This document shows, piece by piece, positions 49,469 through 57,589 of a stretch of 64,000 nucleotides of DNA; the first letter of the stretch is position 1; each line of letters opens with the position of its first letter. Origin of the DNA: Armatimonadota bacterium (GTDB lineage: Bacteria; Armatimonadota; Fimbriimonadia; Fimbriimonadales; Fimbriimonadaceae). Made by a program: the position numbers and the translations under genes. The stretch is from positions 1-64,000 of the forward strand of contig JANYCU010000055.1 in the NCBI GenBank assembly GCA_025360125.1. The letters are read 5' to 3'. A model generated the notes under the pieces. It was not told the origin of the DNA. It did not search any database and saw only the letters and a program-made list of their open reading frames with translations.

Positions 49469-50326
49469 TCACGCCGCCTTCTCCTTAACCGCATTCTCCA
49501 TTTCAGAGAATCCAGGTCGAACAATCGGATCAATGTTTCGTCGAGCGAACTCAACACAAGTAATCGGAGCCTCACCCCGAGCAAAACTGAACAAGGCGTG
49601 GCGAATGCAGTTCATGTACATTCCTTCGCTCCCCAATCGCAACTCCATAGCTTTTGAAATCGGACTAAAGATTCCGTAAGCGAGCAGAATTCCCAAGAAC
49701 GTTCCAACCAGAGCCGCCGCAACCGATTCACCAATCGCAGCCGCCTCTCCACCAATCTTGCCCATCGTGATGATAACACCCAAAACAGCCGCAACAATAC
49801 CAAATCCTGGCATTGCGTCGGAAGTCGTCTGCATCGCCTGGGAAGGCAACATCGCCGCATGGTGGGCGACCTCAAGGTCAAGCTCCATCATGTCACTTAA
49901 GTCGTGTGGCCCAACCGAGCCAGAAAGGATGACCTTCAGCGTGTCACAAAAGAAGTCACAGGCATGATGATTGTTGATGAACGTTGGGTACTTGCCCAAG
50001 ATATCCGACTTCACTGGGTCCTCAATGTGCTTCTCAAGGCCGAGCAGGCCCTCCTTTCGCGCAACATTAAAGAGCTGATACATCATCTTCAGGAGGTCTG
50101 CAAAGGCACCCTTAGTATAAGGATCTGGCTTCAAAAGCCCGATCGTGCCCTTGATAACACCTTGAACACCAGCCATCCCGTGGCCAGCCATGAGGGATCC
50201 GAACCCAGCACCACCGAGAATGATCATCTCGTTGATCTGGATAAGGACGGCCATGTTGCCGTGGTGCATCACGTAGCCGACGATGACTGCACCCAAAACA
50301 ATGACCACCCCAATAATTGTAAACAT
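49469..50326 (-). CDS. motA: Flagellar stator protein MotA
   Basis: 285 residues with four membrane helices (about 1-20, 33-50, 170-190, 200-220). The cytoplasmic loop has the MotA layout, and GIVAAVLGVIITMGKIGG and GTFLGILLAYGIFSPIS contain the conserved Pro of helices 3 and 4 that couples to proton flow. It drives rotation with MotB. It is the first gene of the stator transcript, followed by the inserted cassette and then motB. Upstream lies the ilvA remnant at 50495. Confidence 0.93.
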   Translation of the reverse strand: MFTIIGVVIVLGAVIVGYVMHHGNMAVLIQINEMIILGGAGFGSLMAGHGMAGVQGVIKGTIGLLKPDPYTKGAFADLLKMMYQLFNVARKEGLLGLEKHIEDPVKSDILGKYPTFINNHHACDFFCDTLKVILSGSVGPHDLSDMMELDLEVAHHAAMLPSQAMQTTSDAMPGFGIVAAVLGVIITMGKIGGEAAAIGESVAAALVGTFLGILLAYGIFSPISKAMELRLGSEGMYMNCIRHALFSFARGEAPITCVEFARRNIDPIVRPGFSEMENAVKEKAA

Positions 50327-50494
50327 CTAGACCCAATTCCCCTCAGGACAGTTGTTCCACCAGGTAGTTGAATTGACAGGTAGTAAATTTACGGGGTTCT
50401 AGAATTTCATAAGCCCACTTCTCAAGAGCATGACTTTCCCGCTTCAGTCGTCTCAGCGACGTCCCGGGACCGGCTTCCTGGCTTCTTTCGCTTC

Positions 50495-50608
50495 TTAATA
50501 AATCTCGCACGGCATCCCTTCTTCCTCAAGATGCCCAATCAGCACGTCAGCATGGACCTTGTCCAGCGTCTCGACAACGCAAGCCACCGTCACCCGGCTA
50601 AAGTGCGA
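50495..50608 (-). pseudogene. Detached second copy of the ilvA 3' end
   Basis: Read on the minus strand it codes 36 residues ending in HLEEEGMPCEIY and a stop, aligned to the last 36 residues of ilvA (HLEEEGMSCELY) with 26 identities and no gaps. The nucleotide match is lower. It begins exactly where the PIN-like gene at 50609 stops, so it looks like the original end of ilvA cut off by insertion. No start codon of its own. Confidence 0.9.
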
Positions 50609-51769
50609 TCATTGCCAATTAGTGTTGTTGGATTCACTGTCCAAAGCCTCTTTTCGTGTTTTATGAAAAACTTGCTCGTCCAATTCCGCCTTCATAGATG
50701 GTTCGCGAAGTCTCTCTCGAATAACCTCAATGGATTCAGAGTTTGAGCTTGTTTGCTTGGACTTGGGCCCCTGGCGAAACATTTGTCGTACCAATTTCCG
50801 AATGCTTTCGTTGCGGAATGTATTGACGTTATAACCACTTCCATGAATGAAAGTTCGATTTTCGTGAATTGAAGTCAGTTCTCCCTTAAAATCTGATCCT
50901 GAAATGAATAATGTCTCAGGCATCACATTTGTTTCGAACATTCGCTTATGGTAGCGGTCATTTGACACGAACATACGGGCAAAGGGGCAGTGTTCAAGAT
51001 ATATTAAATCAAGTCCATGAGTGGGTTGGGCTGACATGTGTCGGCTTTTTAGCAGTATGAGTTGAGCTAAGTGAAGCCTTAAGACGTAATGCGCATACGG
51101 TGCTGATACTCTTAGTGGTAACGAATCGTAGTGTCGAAAAAAAAGAGAAGCTTGTTGTCTCTCTAATGGCGAACATTGACTATATTCAAGAAGAAAATGA
51201 ATCCAAATGTTCTTAAGGCTTTGTTTGTTGGCTAATGAGTCTACGATCCTCGATATATTGCTCTTTTCCTTGACATACTCAATTACTATTCTTTGATCCG
51301 AAACGATTTTTTGTAGAAGATTTTCATTTTCTTCAGAAAATATTTGGCGCCATTGGACAGCAAAGTCCTTCTCAGCTTGCAGAAAGGCTCCTGATTCCCA
51401 GTATGCCAAAGTCATTTGAATTGGGTGTTGGCCGACAAATGCGCCTTTTACTCCATGGCCATCAACATATTCGTCCAAATTGTCGGGCAAAGGAAAGCCC
51501 AAATTTGAAGGATTGGATCCTTGCAGTGACCTCTTGATCAAATCTTTTGAGGAGACATTATATATTCCGTGAAGTCCCCAGAGGGAGTGACTTTGGCGCA
51601 GTGTCGACGGACTTTTGGAACTTGAATCTTTGAAGAGATCGGCCAGTATTTCCAAGGGAAGTAATTGGCAAATTACTGGACTGAAACATGCGGAGCAGGC
51701 AAACACTTCTTCCTTCGTCAGCATTTGAAATGCTGACTTATCCATAAGGATGGTTATGCCATTCATCAT
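50609..51769 (-). CDS. PIN-like nuclease candidate
   Basis: 386 residues, not a family I can name. Acidic residues are placed as in PIN-fold nucleases: MDKSAFQ with Asp10 at the end of the first strand, LPLEILADL with Glu40, and DLIYLEHCPFARMFVSNDRYHKRM near 254-277 with Asp254 and Asp271, the D-x-x-Y-L then S-x-D pattern of the C-terminal PIN strand. The long helical middle (about 110-245) would be an insertion. Base composition is more AT-rich than in ilvA and motA. It starts 16 bases after ilvA. PIN function is inferred from motif layout alone; a real start at Met9 is possible. Confidence 0.55.
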   Translation of the reverse strand: MMNGITILMDKSAFQMLTKEEVFACSACFSPVICQLLPLEILADLFKDSSSKSPSTLRQSHSLWGLHGIYNVSSKDLIKRSLQGSNPSNLGFPLPDNLDEYVDGHGVKGAFVGQHPIQMTLAYWESGAFLQAEKDFAVQWRQIFSEENENLLQKIVSDQRIVIEYVKEKSNISRIVDSLANKQSLKNIWIHFLLEYSQCSPLERQQASLFFRHYDSLPLRVSAPYAHYVLRLHLAQLILLKSRHMSAQPTHGLDLIYLEHCPFARMFVSNDRYHKRMFETNVMPETLFISGSDFKGELTSIHENRTFIHGSGYNVNTFRNESIRKLVRQMFRQGPKSKQTSSNSESIEVIRERLREPSMKAELDEQVFHKTRKEALDSESNNTNWQ

Positions 51770-51899
51770 GGATTCGTAACCTGAGCTAATACAATTCGCA
51801 CGACATGCCTTCTTCTTCTAGATGTCGAATCAATTCATCGGCATGACTTTTGTTTCGTGTCTCGACCACGCAATTCACCGTCACCCGACTAAAATTCGG
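50609..51899 (-). mobile_element. Putative element inserted in the 3' end of ilvA
   Basis: Bounded on one side by the remnant of the ilvA end (50495-50608) and on the other by the point where the intact ilvA tail begins to match it (about 51899). It carries a replacement ilvA tail (51786-51896) and one gene (50609-51769). No terminal inverted repeats are visible. The boundaries follow from the alignment of the two tails. Confidence 0.7.
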
Positions 51900-53009
51900 A
51901 CGGCTAAAAGTTCGCTCATGGTTTATTTGCTTGATGCTCGCCTTCGCTTCGGCAATGACGTGAGTCAATTTCTCAAGCCCGCCCGGCCGATCAGAAATCT
52001 CAACTCGGAACCGGACCAACCGCCAGTCGCATCTCAATCCGTAGTTAATGACCCGCCCCAAAACCGACGGATCGATATTGCCTCCGCACAGCACCAAAAC
52101 CACTTTCTTGCCTTTCAAATGCTCTAGTTTTCCAGCCAGCATCGCCGCCACCGGAGCCGCTCCCGCCCCTTCCACAACTCCCTTCTTGATTTCGATCAGG
52201 CGAAGAATCGCGACTGCGATATCCTGTTCGCTCACTGTAACTACCTGGTCAACATACTGGTTGGCAATCGCAAAGGCATTTGCACCAACGCAAGGAACTG
52301 CCAGTCCGTCACCCAACGTATCATCCATCTTGATCAGGACCGGATGTCCCGCTTCAACCGCAGCCTGATACGAGGCGCAATGGTCAGGTTCTACTCCAAT
52401 AATTTCGACGCTTGGCTTTCGCGTCTTAACTGCTAGCGAAAGACCTGCAATGAGCCCCGCCCCACCAATCGGAAGCACGATCGCGTCAACATCCGGAACC
52501 TGATCTAAGATTTCGAGACCCAACGTGCCCGCTCCCGCGATGACATCGATTCCGTCAAATCCGTGAACATAAGTCAAACCTTCACTTTCAACGTATTCGT
52601 CAGCTTTCACCTTGGCTTCGCCAATATTTGCGCCAAACAACTCGACCTTAGCCCCAAAATGTCGACACCGTTCCTGCTTCACCATGGGGGCAATAAACGG
52701 CATGACCACTCGAACCGGAATTCCGAGTTGCTTTCCGTGAAACGCCAATGCAAGCGCATGGTTTCCCGCCGAAGCCGCAACGACTCCCTTCTTGCGCTGA
52801 TCCTCGTTTAGTAACATGAGGGCGTTCCGGGCCCCTCGCTCCTTAAATGATCCGGATTCCTGAAGGAACTCCATCTTGTTGTAGATTTCACACCCAAACA
52901 TCGTGCTAAACACCGGAGAATGACTGCACGGTGTGACATTAACGCCTGGGAATATCCGCTCCTTCGCGGCGAGAATTTCGTCGAATGTTGGCCTCATTGC
53001 ACTAACCAT
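51786..53009 (-). CDS. ilvA: Threonine ammonia-lyase with C-terminal ACT domain
   Basis: About 407 residues from the ATG at 53009 (MVSAMRPTFDEIL; 52997 is the alternative). The catalytic PLP domain has the Schiff-base Lys in SGSFKERGARNAL, the Ser/Asn loop AASAGNHALA and the phosphate-binding GGAGLIAG. The ACT domain starts near 325 with DWRLVRFRVEISDRPGGL and ends at the recoded tail. It deaminates threonine to 2-oxobutanoate for isoleucine synthesis or catabolism. Only the last 36 codons seem to have come with the inserted element. It is divergent from the rhamnosidase gene with 24 bases between starts. Confidence 0.9.
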   Translation of the reverse strand: MVSAMRPTFDEILAAKERIFPGVNVTPCSHSPVFSTMFGCEIYNKMEFLQESGSFKERGARNALMLLNEDQRKKGVVAASAGNHALALAFHGKQLGIPVRVVMPFIAPMVKQERCRHFGAKVELFGANIGEAKVKADEYVESEGLTYVHGFDGIDVIAGAGTLGLEILDQVPDVDAIVLPIGGAGLIAGLSLAVKTRKPSVEIIGVEPDHCASYQAAVEAGHPVLIKMDDTLGDGLAVPCVGANAFAIANQYVDQVVTVSEQDIAVAILRLIEIKKGVVEGAGAAPVAAMLAGKLEHLKGKKVVLVLCGGNIDPSVLGRVINYGLRCDWRLVRFRVEISDRPGGLEKLTHVIAEAKASIKQINHERTFSRPNFSRVTVNCVVETRNKSHADELIRHLEEEGMSCELY

Positions 53010-53033
53010 GAGTTTACAGGCTAATATATCGAA

Positions 53034-55442
53034 ATGTCGCAGGTAACTCGCGTTGTCATCCACCAAGACCCATTTCATTTTGGACCCGAAGTTCAACAAT
53101 GGAGCCGAGGACGACTTGATGCAAAGTTCATTGCTCATCCCAACGCCAAAGTGCGACCATTCTTCGTCGTATATTCGCTGGTCTTGACTCTAGACAAGCC
53201 GTTGCTCGCACGCATTCATGTCACCGCCGACGAACGGTATCAGCTCTTCATGAACGGAGAATTGGTTGGACGGGGTAGCGAACGAGGTGACCAAGAACAT
53301 TGGTTTTACGAAACATACGAAATCAACTTGCCAGCAGGTGAACATCGACTTTCCGCATGGGCATGGTCAGCTGGCGATGCTCACGCCCCGTTTGCCCAGG
53401 TAATGGTTCAACACGGCTTTCTCTGCGTTGCCGATGATCCCGCCTTAAAAGTTCTGCTCACCACTGGGCATGCGGCATGGAAGTGCTGCGAAGTCACGGG
53501 CATCGACATGGTCCCTCACACTTCGACCTATTCAGTCGGGGATCGATTTCGATTTCACGGCGATAAGTTCTCGCTCGCAGCAATCAACGGCGAAGGCAAC
53601 TGGGTCAGCGTCGTTAACGTCGAAACCCCAACCCTTCCCGAAGCAGTGGATTTAAACCCCATCCGAATCCTTCGGCACGCAACCCTCCCTGCCATGATGA
53701 CCGCCGATTGGAACACATATAAAGTGCGGCACGTAGAGAACTGCGAAGCATATGATACGGCAAGCGTCATGATCGAGGTCAAAAACGATTTGGTCGACCA
53801 ACACGATGCTTGGCACTCATTCCTAATGGGCGGATCACTCACCATTCCCGCCAACACAAAGCAACGAGCAATTATTGATTTAGATAACTATGCCTGTACT
53901 TATTGGTACTTAACCACATCAAGCGGCAAAGATGCCAAGGTCCGAATTCACTTCCAAGAGGCCCTGATCAAGGACTTCAAAGATGGTGACCGGGGCAACC
54001 GAGACGAAGTAATCGGCGGACACTTTGTCATGATGTGGTCGCGAGCTTTAGGATTTGGCGACGAGGTCGTCCCCGGTGGCGGCCAGAACGAACAGTACAC
54101 ATGCCCTTGGTGGATAGCGGGCCGATACATGGAAATCTACATCGAGACCAAAGATGAACCACTAACATTGAACGGATTCCGATTACAAGAAACCCACTAC
54201 CCCGTCGTCCCCCAAACACCTCCATTCCATTGCAACGACACTACCCTCAATAAGATTGTTGACATCTGCATCCGCACACTTCAAATGGATGCCCACGAGA
54301 CGTTCTACGATTGCCCCTATTACGAACAACTCCAGTACGTCGGAGACTCTCGCATCGAGTCCATGGTGATGATGGCGATCACCGACGACAATCGCCTTTC
54401 CGCCAAGGCAACCGACCTCTACCGTTGGTCAATCGGCTACAGAGGCATGACTCAATCTCGCTATCCAAGTCGAAATCGGCAATACATTCCGCCATTTTCA
54501 ATTTGGTGGGTCCTCATGGTACACGACCAACATCTTTGGCGGGGAGAAAAAGCCCTGCTCAAGCAGATGTTGCCCGCCGTCCGCACCGTCCTGTCCTTCT
54601 TCGAGCAATTTGTCGATCGAGACAAACAGTCAGCCGGATTTGGCCTTCTAAAGTCTCCCGATCAGTGGAACTTCGTCGACTGGGTTTCAGCTTGGCCAAA
54701 CGGAGTGCCGCCCGGAGGTGCAGCGGGACACAGCATTGTTATCAACATGCAGCTCTTGCTCGCCCTCGAAGCTGCAACTGAACTCGAAACCGTCTACGGG
54801 CACAATCAATCCCATCGACCAGTGCTCGCTTGGGCTCAAGACCTACGAGTTGCGCTCAAGAAGCATCTGGACTCCGATGGACTCTTGATGGATTCACCGG
54901 GAGCTAAAACTGTCTCAGAACAGCAACACGCACTCGCGCTCCTCACCAACGACCAGGAATTGCAGAATTGCGGCCAACACTGGTATTCAAAAGAACGGGA
55001 CGCCACAAAGGCCACTTATTACTTCCAACATTACCGTCACGAAGCATATGGCAAACTCGGTCGAGCTGACCTCATCCTAGCCAACATCCGCGACCAATGG
55101 GGTGGAATGATCAAAAGGGGCCTACGGACTACGATCGAAATGCCGGAGCCCGGCCGCTCAGATTGCCATGCTTGGTCTGCCCACCCGCTTTATCACCTTC
55201 AAACCAAGATTTTGGGTATTGCGCCTCTTGCGCCGTACCAATATGAATTCAAACCCAACTTAGGAGATCTGGAATGGGCCGAAGGCTATGTTTCTACTGG
55301 CAAAGGACCAATCCATGCTCGCATTGAGCGGAAGGGTAAAACCCTAAAATCAGAACTTATTGTCCCTGACGGAGTGACGGTATCGGTACCAGCCGTGAGA
55401 GGATTAGTCGTTGGTCCCCGGTCAGTTACCATCAATTTCTAG
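53034..55442 (+). CDS. Alpha-L-rhamnosidase (GH78-type)
   Basis: 802 residues. Two N-terminal beta-sandwich domains (about 1-200 and 200-360) resemble the carbohydrate-binding parts of GH78, the second containing GGSLTIPANTKQRAIIDLDN. The (alpha/alpha)6 catalytic domain begins near 400 with MDAHETFYDCPYYEQLQYVGDSRIES (catalytic Asp/Glu region, D-C-P-x-x-E-Q-x-x-x-x-G-D) and includes WNFVDW near residue 543. A C-terminal beta domain closes it. It releases rhamnose from polysaccharides or glycosides. No signal peptide is seen, so it may act on imported oligosaccharides. Confidence 0.85.
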   Translation: MSQVTRVVIHQDPFHFGPEVQQWSRGRLDAKFIAHPNAKVRPFFVVYSLVLTLDKPLLARIHVTADERYQLFMNGELVGRGSERGDQEHWFYETYEINLPAGEHRLSAWAWSAGDAHAPFAQVMVQHGFLCVADDPALKVLLTTGHAAWKCCEVTGIDMVPHTSTYSVGDRFRFHGDKFSLAAINGEGNWVSVVNVETPTLPEAVDLNPIRILRHATLPAMMTADWNTYKVRHVENCEAYDTASVMIEVKNDLVDQHDAWHSFLMGGSLTIPANTKQRAIIDLDNYACTYWYLTTSSGKDAKVRIHFQEALIKDFKDGDRGNRDEVIGGHFVMMWSRALGFGDEVVPGGGQNEQYTCPWWIAGRYMEIYIETKDEPLTLNGFRLQETHYPVVPQTPPFHCNDTTLNKIVDICIRTLQMDAHETFYDCPYYEQLQYVGDSRIESMVMMAITDDNRLSAKATDLYRWSIGYRGMTQSRYPSRNRQYIPPFSIWWVLMVHDQHLWRGEKALLKQMLPAVRTVLSFFEQFVDRDKQSAGFGLLKSPDQWNFVDWVSAWPNGVPPGGAAGHSIVINMQLLLALEAATELETVYGHNQSHRPVLAWAQDLRVALKKHLDSDGLLMDSPGAKTVSEQQHALALLTNDQELQNCGQHWYSKERDATKATYYFQHYRHEAYGKLGRADLILANIRDQWGGMIKRGLRTTIEMPEPGRSDCHAWSAHPLYHLQTKILGIAPLAPYQYEFKPNLGDLEWAEGYVSTGKGPIHARIERKGKTLKSELIVPDGVTVSVPAVRGLVVGPRSVTINF

Positions 55443-55527
55443 CTGAGACAGCGAAATAACGAAAAGACGCCTAGAGATAATTCAAGGAATTGCTTAGATT
55501 GGCTCAAAAATTGAATTGCTACTTAGA

Positions 55528-55935
55528 GTGAAGCCAAGAAAACTGCTGACCCTAGCGCTGTCTGCTCCGATAGCAGTACTTGCGTTTCTCCTGCTATCCG
55601 CATCTACCTGCAACAAAAGCGATACGGAATTCCTAAACGAAATGATTCGAGAGACAGCGGTCGCTCCGAACATCAAATATCCAACAAAGGATATCCACGG
55701 AACTAATATTCCAACTTTTGACTACTTAGTAGTTATGCCAGACTGCACATCCTGCTCTACTTTCAGAACTTCAATTCTTCCGTATGTAACCGCACACCCA
55801 AATGCAATTTTTCTCGTCCTCTCACCAGATCTAACCGACATCGCTCCGCTAATTGAAAACAAACGGTGTTACGTCGTTCAGTATCCACCAAAGTCTAAGT
55901 ATTCCGAAATAATACCAGGGATCTACAACCGATGA
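55528..55935 (+). CDS. Small secreted or membrane-bound thioredoxin-fold-like protein
   Basis: About 135 residues from GTG 55528. A hydrophobic N-terminus (KLLTLALSAPIAVLAFLLLSAS) is followed by a Cys and a short domain with FDYLVVMPDCTSCSTFRTSILPY, a C-x-x-C pair on a strand as in thioredoxin-like folds. It overlaps the following pilin-like gene by four bases. Codon use is AT-rich. The function is unknown. Confidence 0.5.
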   Translation: MKPRKLLTLALSAPIAVLAFLLLSASTCNKSDTEFLNEMIRETAVAPNIKYPTKDIHGTNIPTFDYLVVMPDCTSCSTFRTSILPYVTAHPNAIFLVLSPDLTDIAPLIENKRCYVVQYPPKSKYSEIIPGIYNR

Positions 55936-56495
55936 AAAAGCAAGCATTCTCACTTCTTGAACTTCTAAGTATCGTGATTATAATGTCCGTGCTTTTAGCG
56001 ATCTGCCTACCTATAATAGCCAACGGTCAGCTTCAATTGAAAGCGAATTCCGCGAAAGATAATCTGAGAGGTTTTTGGCGAGGAATTAAGCTATATCAAG
56101 CTGACAATGAAGAAAAAATAGAGTTCGGACTAGCAAAAGATATGGGACTCCCAGCAGAAGCTAGCAATTTTTCAGCATTTGTCGATAACTACACTGGAGA
56201 TCATCACAATACTTGGGAAACCAAGAAGAAATTTCTTCCCTGCGGAGTAAGAGTCGGAGAAGACGATGCCCAGGGGCTGGGATATATGCCTGAAGTAAGA
56301 AGTGACTGGCTAAACGAAGTACTAGTACGTCGAAATAATACAGTGCTTATGTACGATAAGAACTGCAATACGCTGGGAACCAGGGTAATGTGCCAGCTTT
56401 GCGAAAAAAGATCTATCGGCGTAACACTGGGTGGCATTATTCGAGATAACATAAGTTCTGATTGGGCTGTTTATGACCAATCGTTTTATGAATAA
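55932..56495 (+). CDS. Type II secretion / type IV pseudopilin-like protein
   Basis: 187 residues. The start AFSLLELLSIVIIMSVLLAICLPII is a prepilin-type signal with the key Glu at position 5 after the Phe, except that the residue before Phe is Ala instead of Gly. The globular part follows the pattern of Gly-type pseudopilins and has Cys in pairs near the end (CQLC). The family in Fimbriimonadia and Planctomycetes-like bacteria often has many such paralogues of unknown role. It lies in a small AT-rich cluster. Confidence 0.65.
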   Translation: MKKQAFSLLELLSIVIIMSVLLAICLPIIANGQLQLKANSAKDNLRGFWRGIKLYQADNEEKIEFGLAKDMGLPAEASNFSAFVDNYTGDHHNTWETKKKFLPCGVRVGEDDAQGLGYMPEVRSDWLNEVLVRRNNTVLMYDKNCNTLGTRVMCQLCEKRSIGVTLGGIIRDNISSDWAVYDQSFYE

Positions 56496-56515
56496 CCGGC
56501 CGTATGGAATAAACA

Positions 56516-56866
56516 ATGAAACTAAATAAATATTCGAGCATCGCACTTTCTTCTATAATGGTTTTAACTTCTGCGACTGCTTTCAGCAGAACACAAGTGG
56601 ACCTTATTAAACAAATGTGCGAATTTTGTATTCAGATTGCCAAGCCAAATCCAGTCTGTATAAAGTCTGTTGAGGATCCTGATATCATTACTTTTTGTGG
56701 ATCCGAGACTTGGGATAGATCTGGGGTCCCTGAGTGCAAAAGATTCATTAAAGTTGCCCGGCATTGCGCAAATGGTTCAATCCAAGCATGGACCGAAGAG
56801 AGTTGGGCTGGGGCTGGAACTACTTGCAAGCCAGGTTCAGACATAGGCTCCCATGATTGTGAATAA
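56516..56866 (+). CDS. Small Cys-rich secreted protein
   Basis: 116 residues with signal peptide (MKLNKYSSIALSSIMVLTSATAFS). The mature part of about 90 residues has eight Cys (for example MCEFCIQIAKPNPVC and HCANG), which would allow three or four disulfides. No family recognised. It overlaps the next gene by 14 bases. Confidence 0.6.
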   Translation: MKLNKYSSIALSSIMVLTSATAFSRTQVDLIKQMCEFCIQIAKPNPVCIKSVEDPDIITFCGSETWDRSGVPECKRFIKVARHCANGSIQAWTEESWAGAGTTCKPGSDIGSHDCE

Positions 56867-57521
56867 TAGCTTTACTTCAATCCGACAGTTTCTCCTAGTC
56901 AGTGGAGCACTGTTTGCCGCATCCGGTTACGGCCTGTCGATTCTCAATCAAGACACATTGCCAAAAGCCGCGAAAAGGTTTGGAGCTGCGGTTTTAGCAT
57001 CAGATACCGCTACCCTCTGGACTTTCGTTTCCAACGATGAACGCGCATTTTATGGCCTGGATGAAAAGAAGTTTGACACCTATTGGATGACGATCATCAA
57101 GCCAAATCTAGGTGACTTTCATACTTTTGATCTTTATGCTTCAAGTTCCAATGGGCTAGACGTCAGAGCAAAGAGAGATAGGGCAAAAGATACTTCTCCC
57201 TGCTTCACACTAAAGGTGTCTGGCCAAAAAGGAAAATATTACGTTCCCTACCTGATCGCTTGCTCAAGCATTTGCGTCGCTGGCCTAGACCTTGAGACAA
57301 CGAAGGCTCCAATTCATACTCGGTTTGATCGGTATGTTCAGTGGATTGACTCCAACAAATCCCGCCTCAAAGTATCTGGGATTTCTATGATTCGTAGAGG
57401 ACCCAAGTTCCAGGGTGAGTCCATCAGTCACATGAAAGCCCAGTTTCAAAAGAACGCGGCAAACGATGAAGCTCGAATCCTCATTCCCGCTATCCTGGGA
57501 ACCGAAGGCAATAAGCCTTGA
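56853..57521 (+). CDS. Secreted protein, unknown
   Basis: 222 residues with a signal peptide-like start (FLLVSGALFAASGYGLS). The mature domain has KAAKRFGAAVLASDTATLWTFVSNDERAFYGL, a helix-rich stretch seen in some SnoaL/DUF4878-type proteins that follow a signal peptide. It is the last gene in the AT-rich cluster that starts at 55528. Function unknown. Confidence 0.5.
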   Translation: MIVNNSFTSIRQFLLVSGALFAASGYGLSILNQDTLPKAAKRFGAAVLASDTATLWTFVSNDERAFYGLDEKKFDTYWMTIIKPNLGDFHTFDLYASSSNGLDVRAKRDRAKDTSPCFTLKVSGQKGKYYVPYLIACSSICVAGLDLETTKAPIHTRFDRYVQWIDSNKSRLKVSGISMIRRGPKFQGESISHMKAQFQKNAANDEARILIPAILGTEGNKP

Positions 57522-57589
57522 AGCCAAAATCGACTCAAATCATCGTTTTCGTCTTGAACTTAGGTTCGATTCAACGGTAAGGTATCCCA

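Noticed and set aside
48936..49472. A 178-codon minus-strand frame through the cassette
   Set aside because: It is antisense to the clear bS23-family gene and has repeat-derived ends with no family features.
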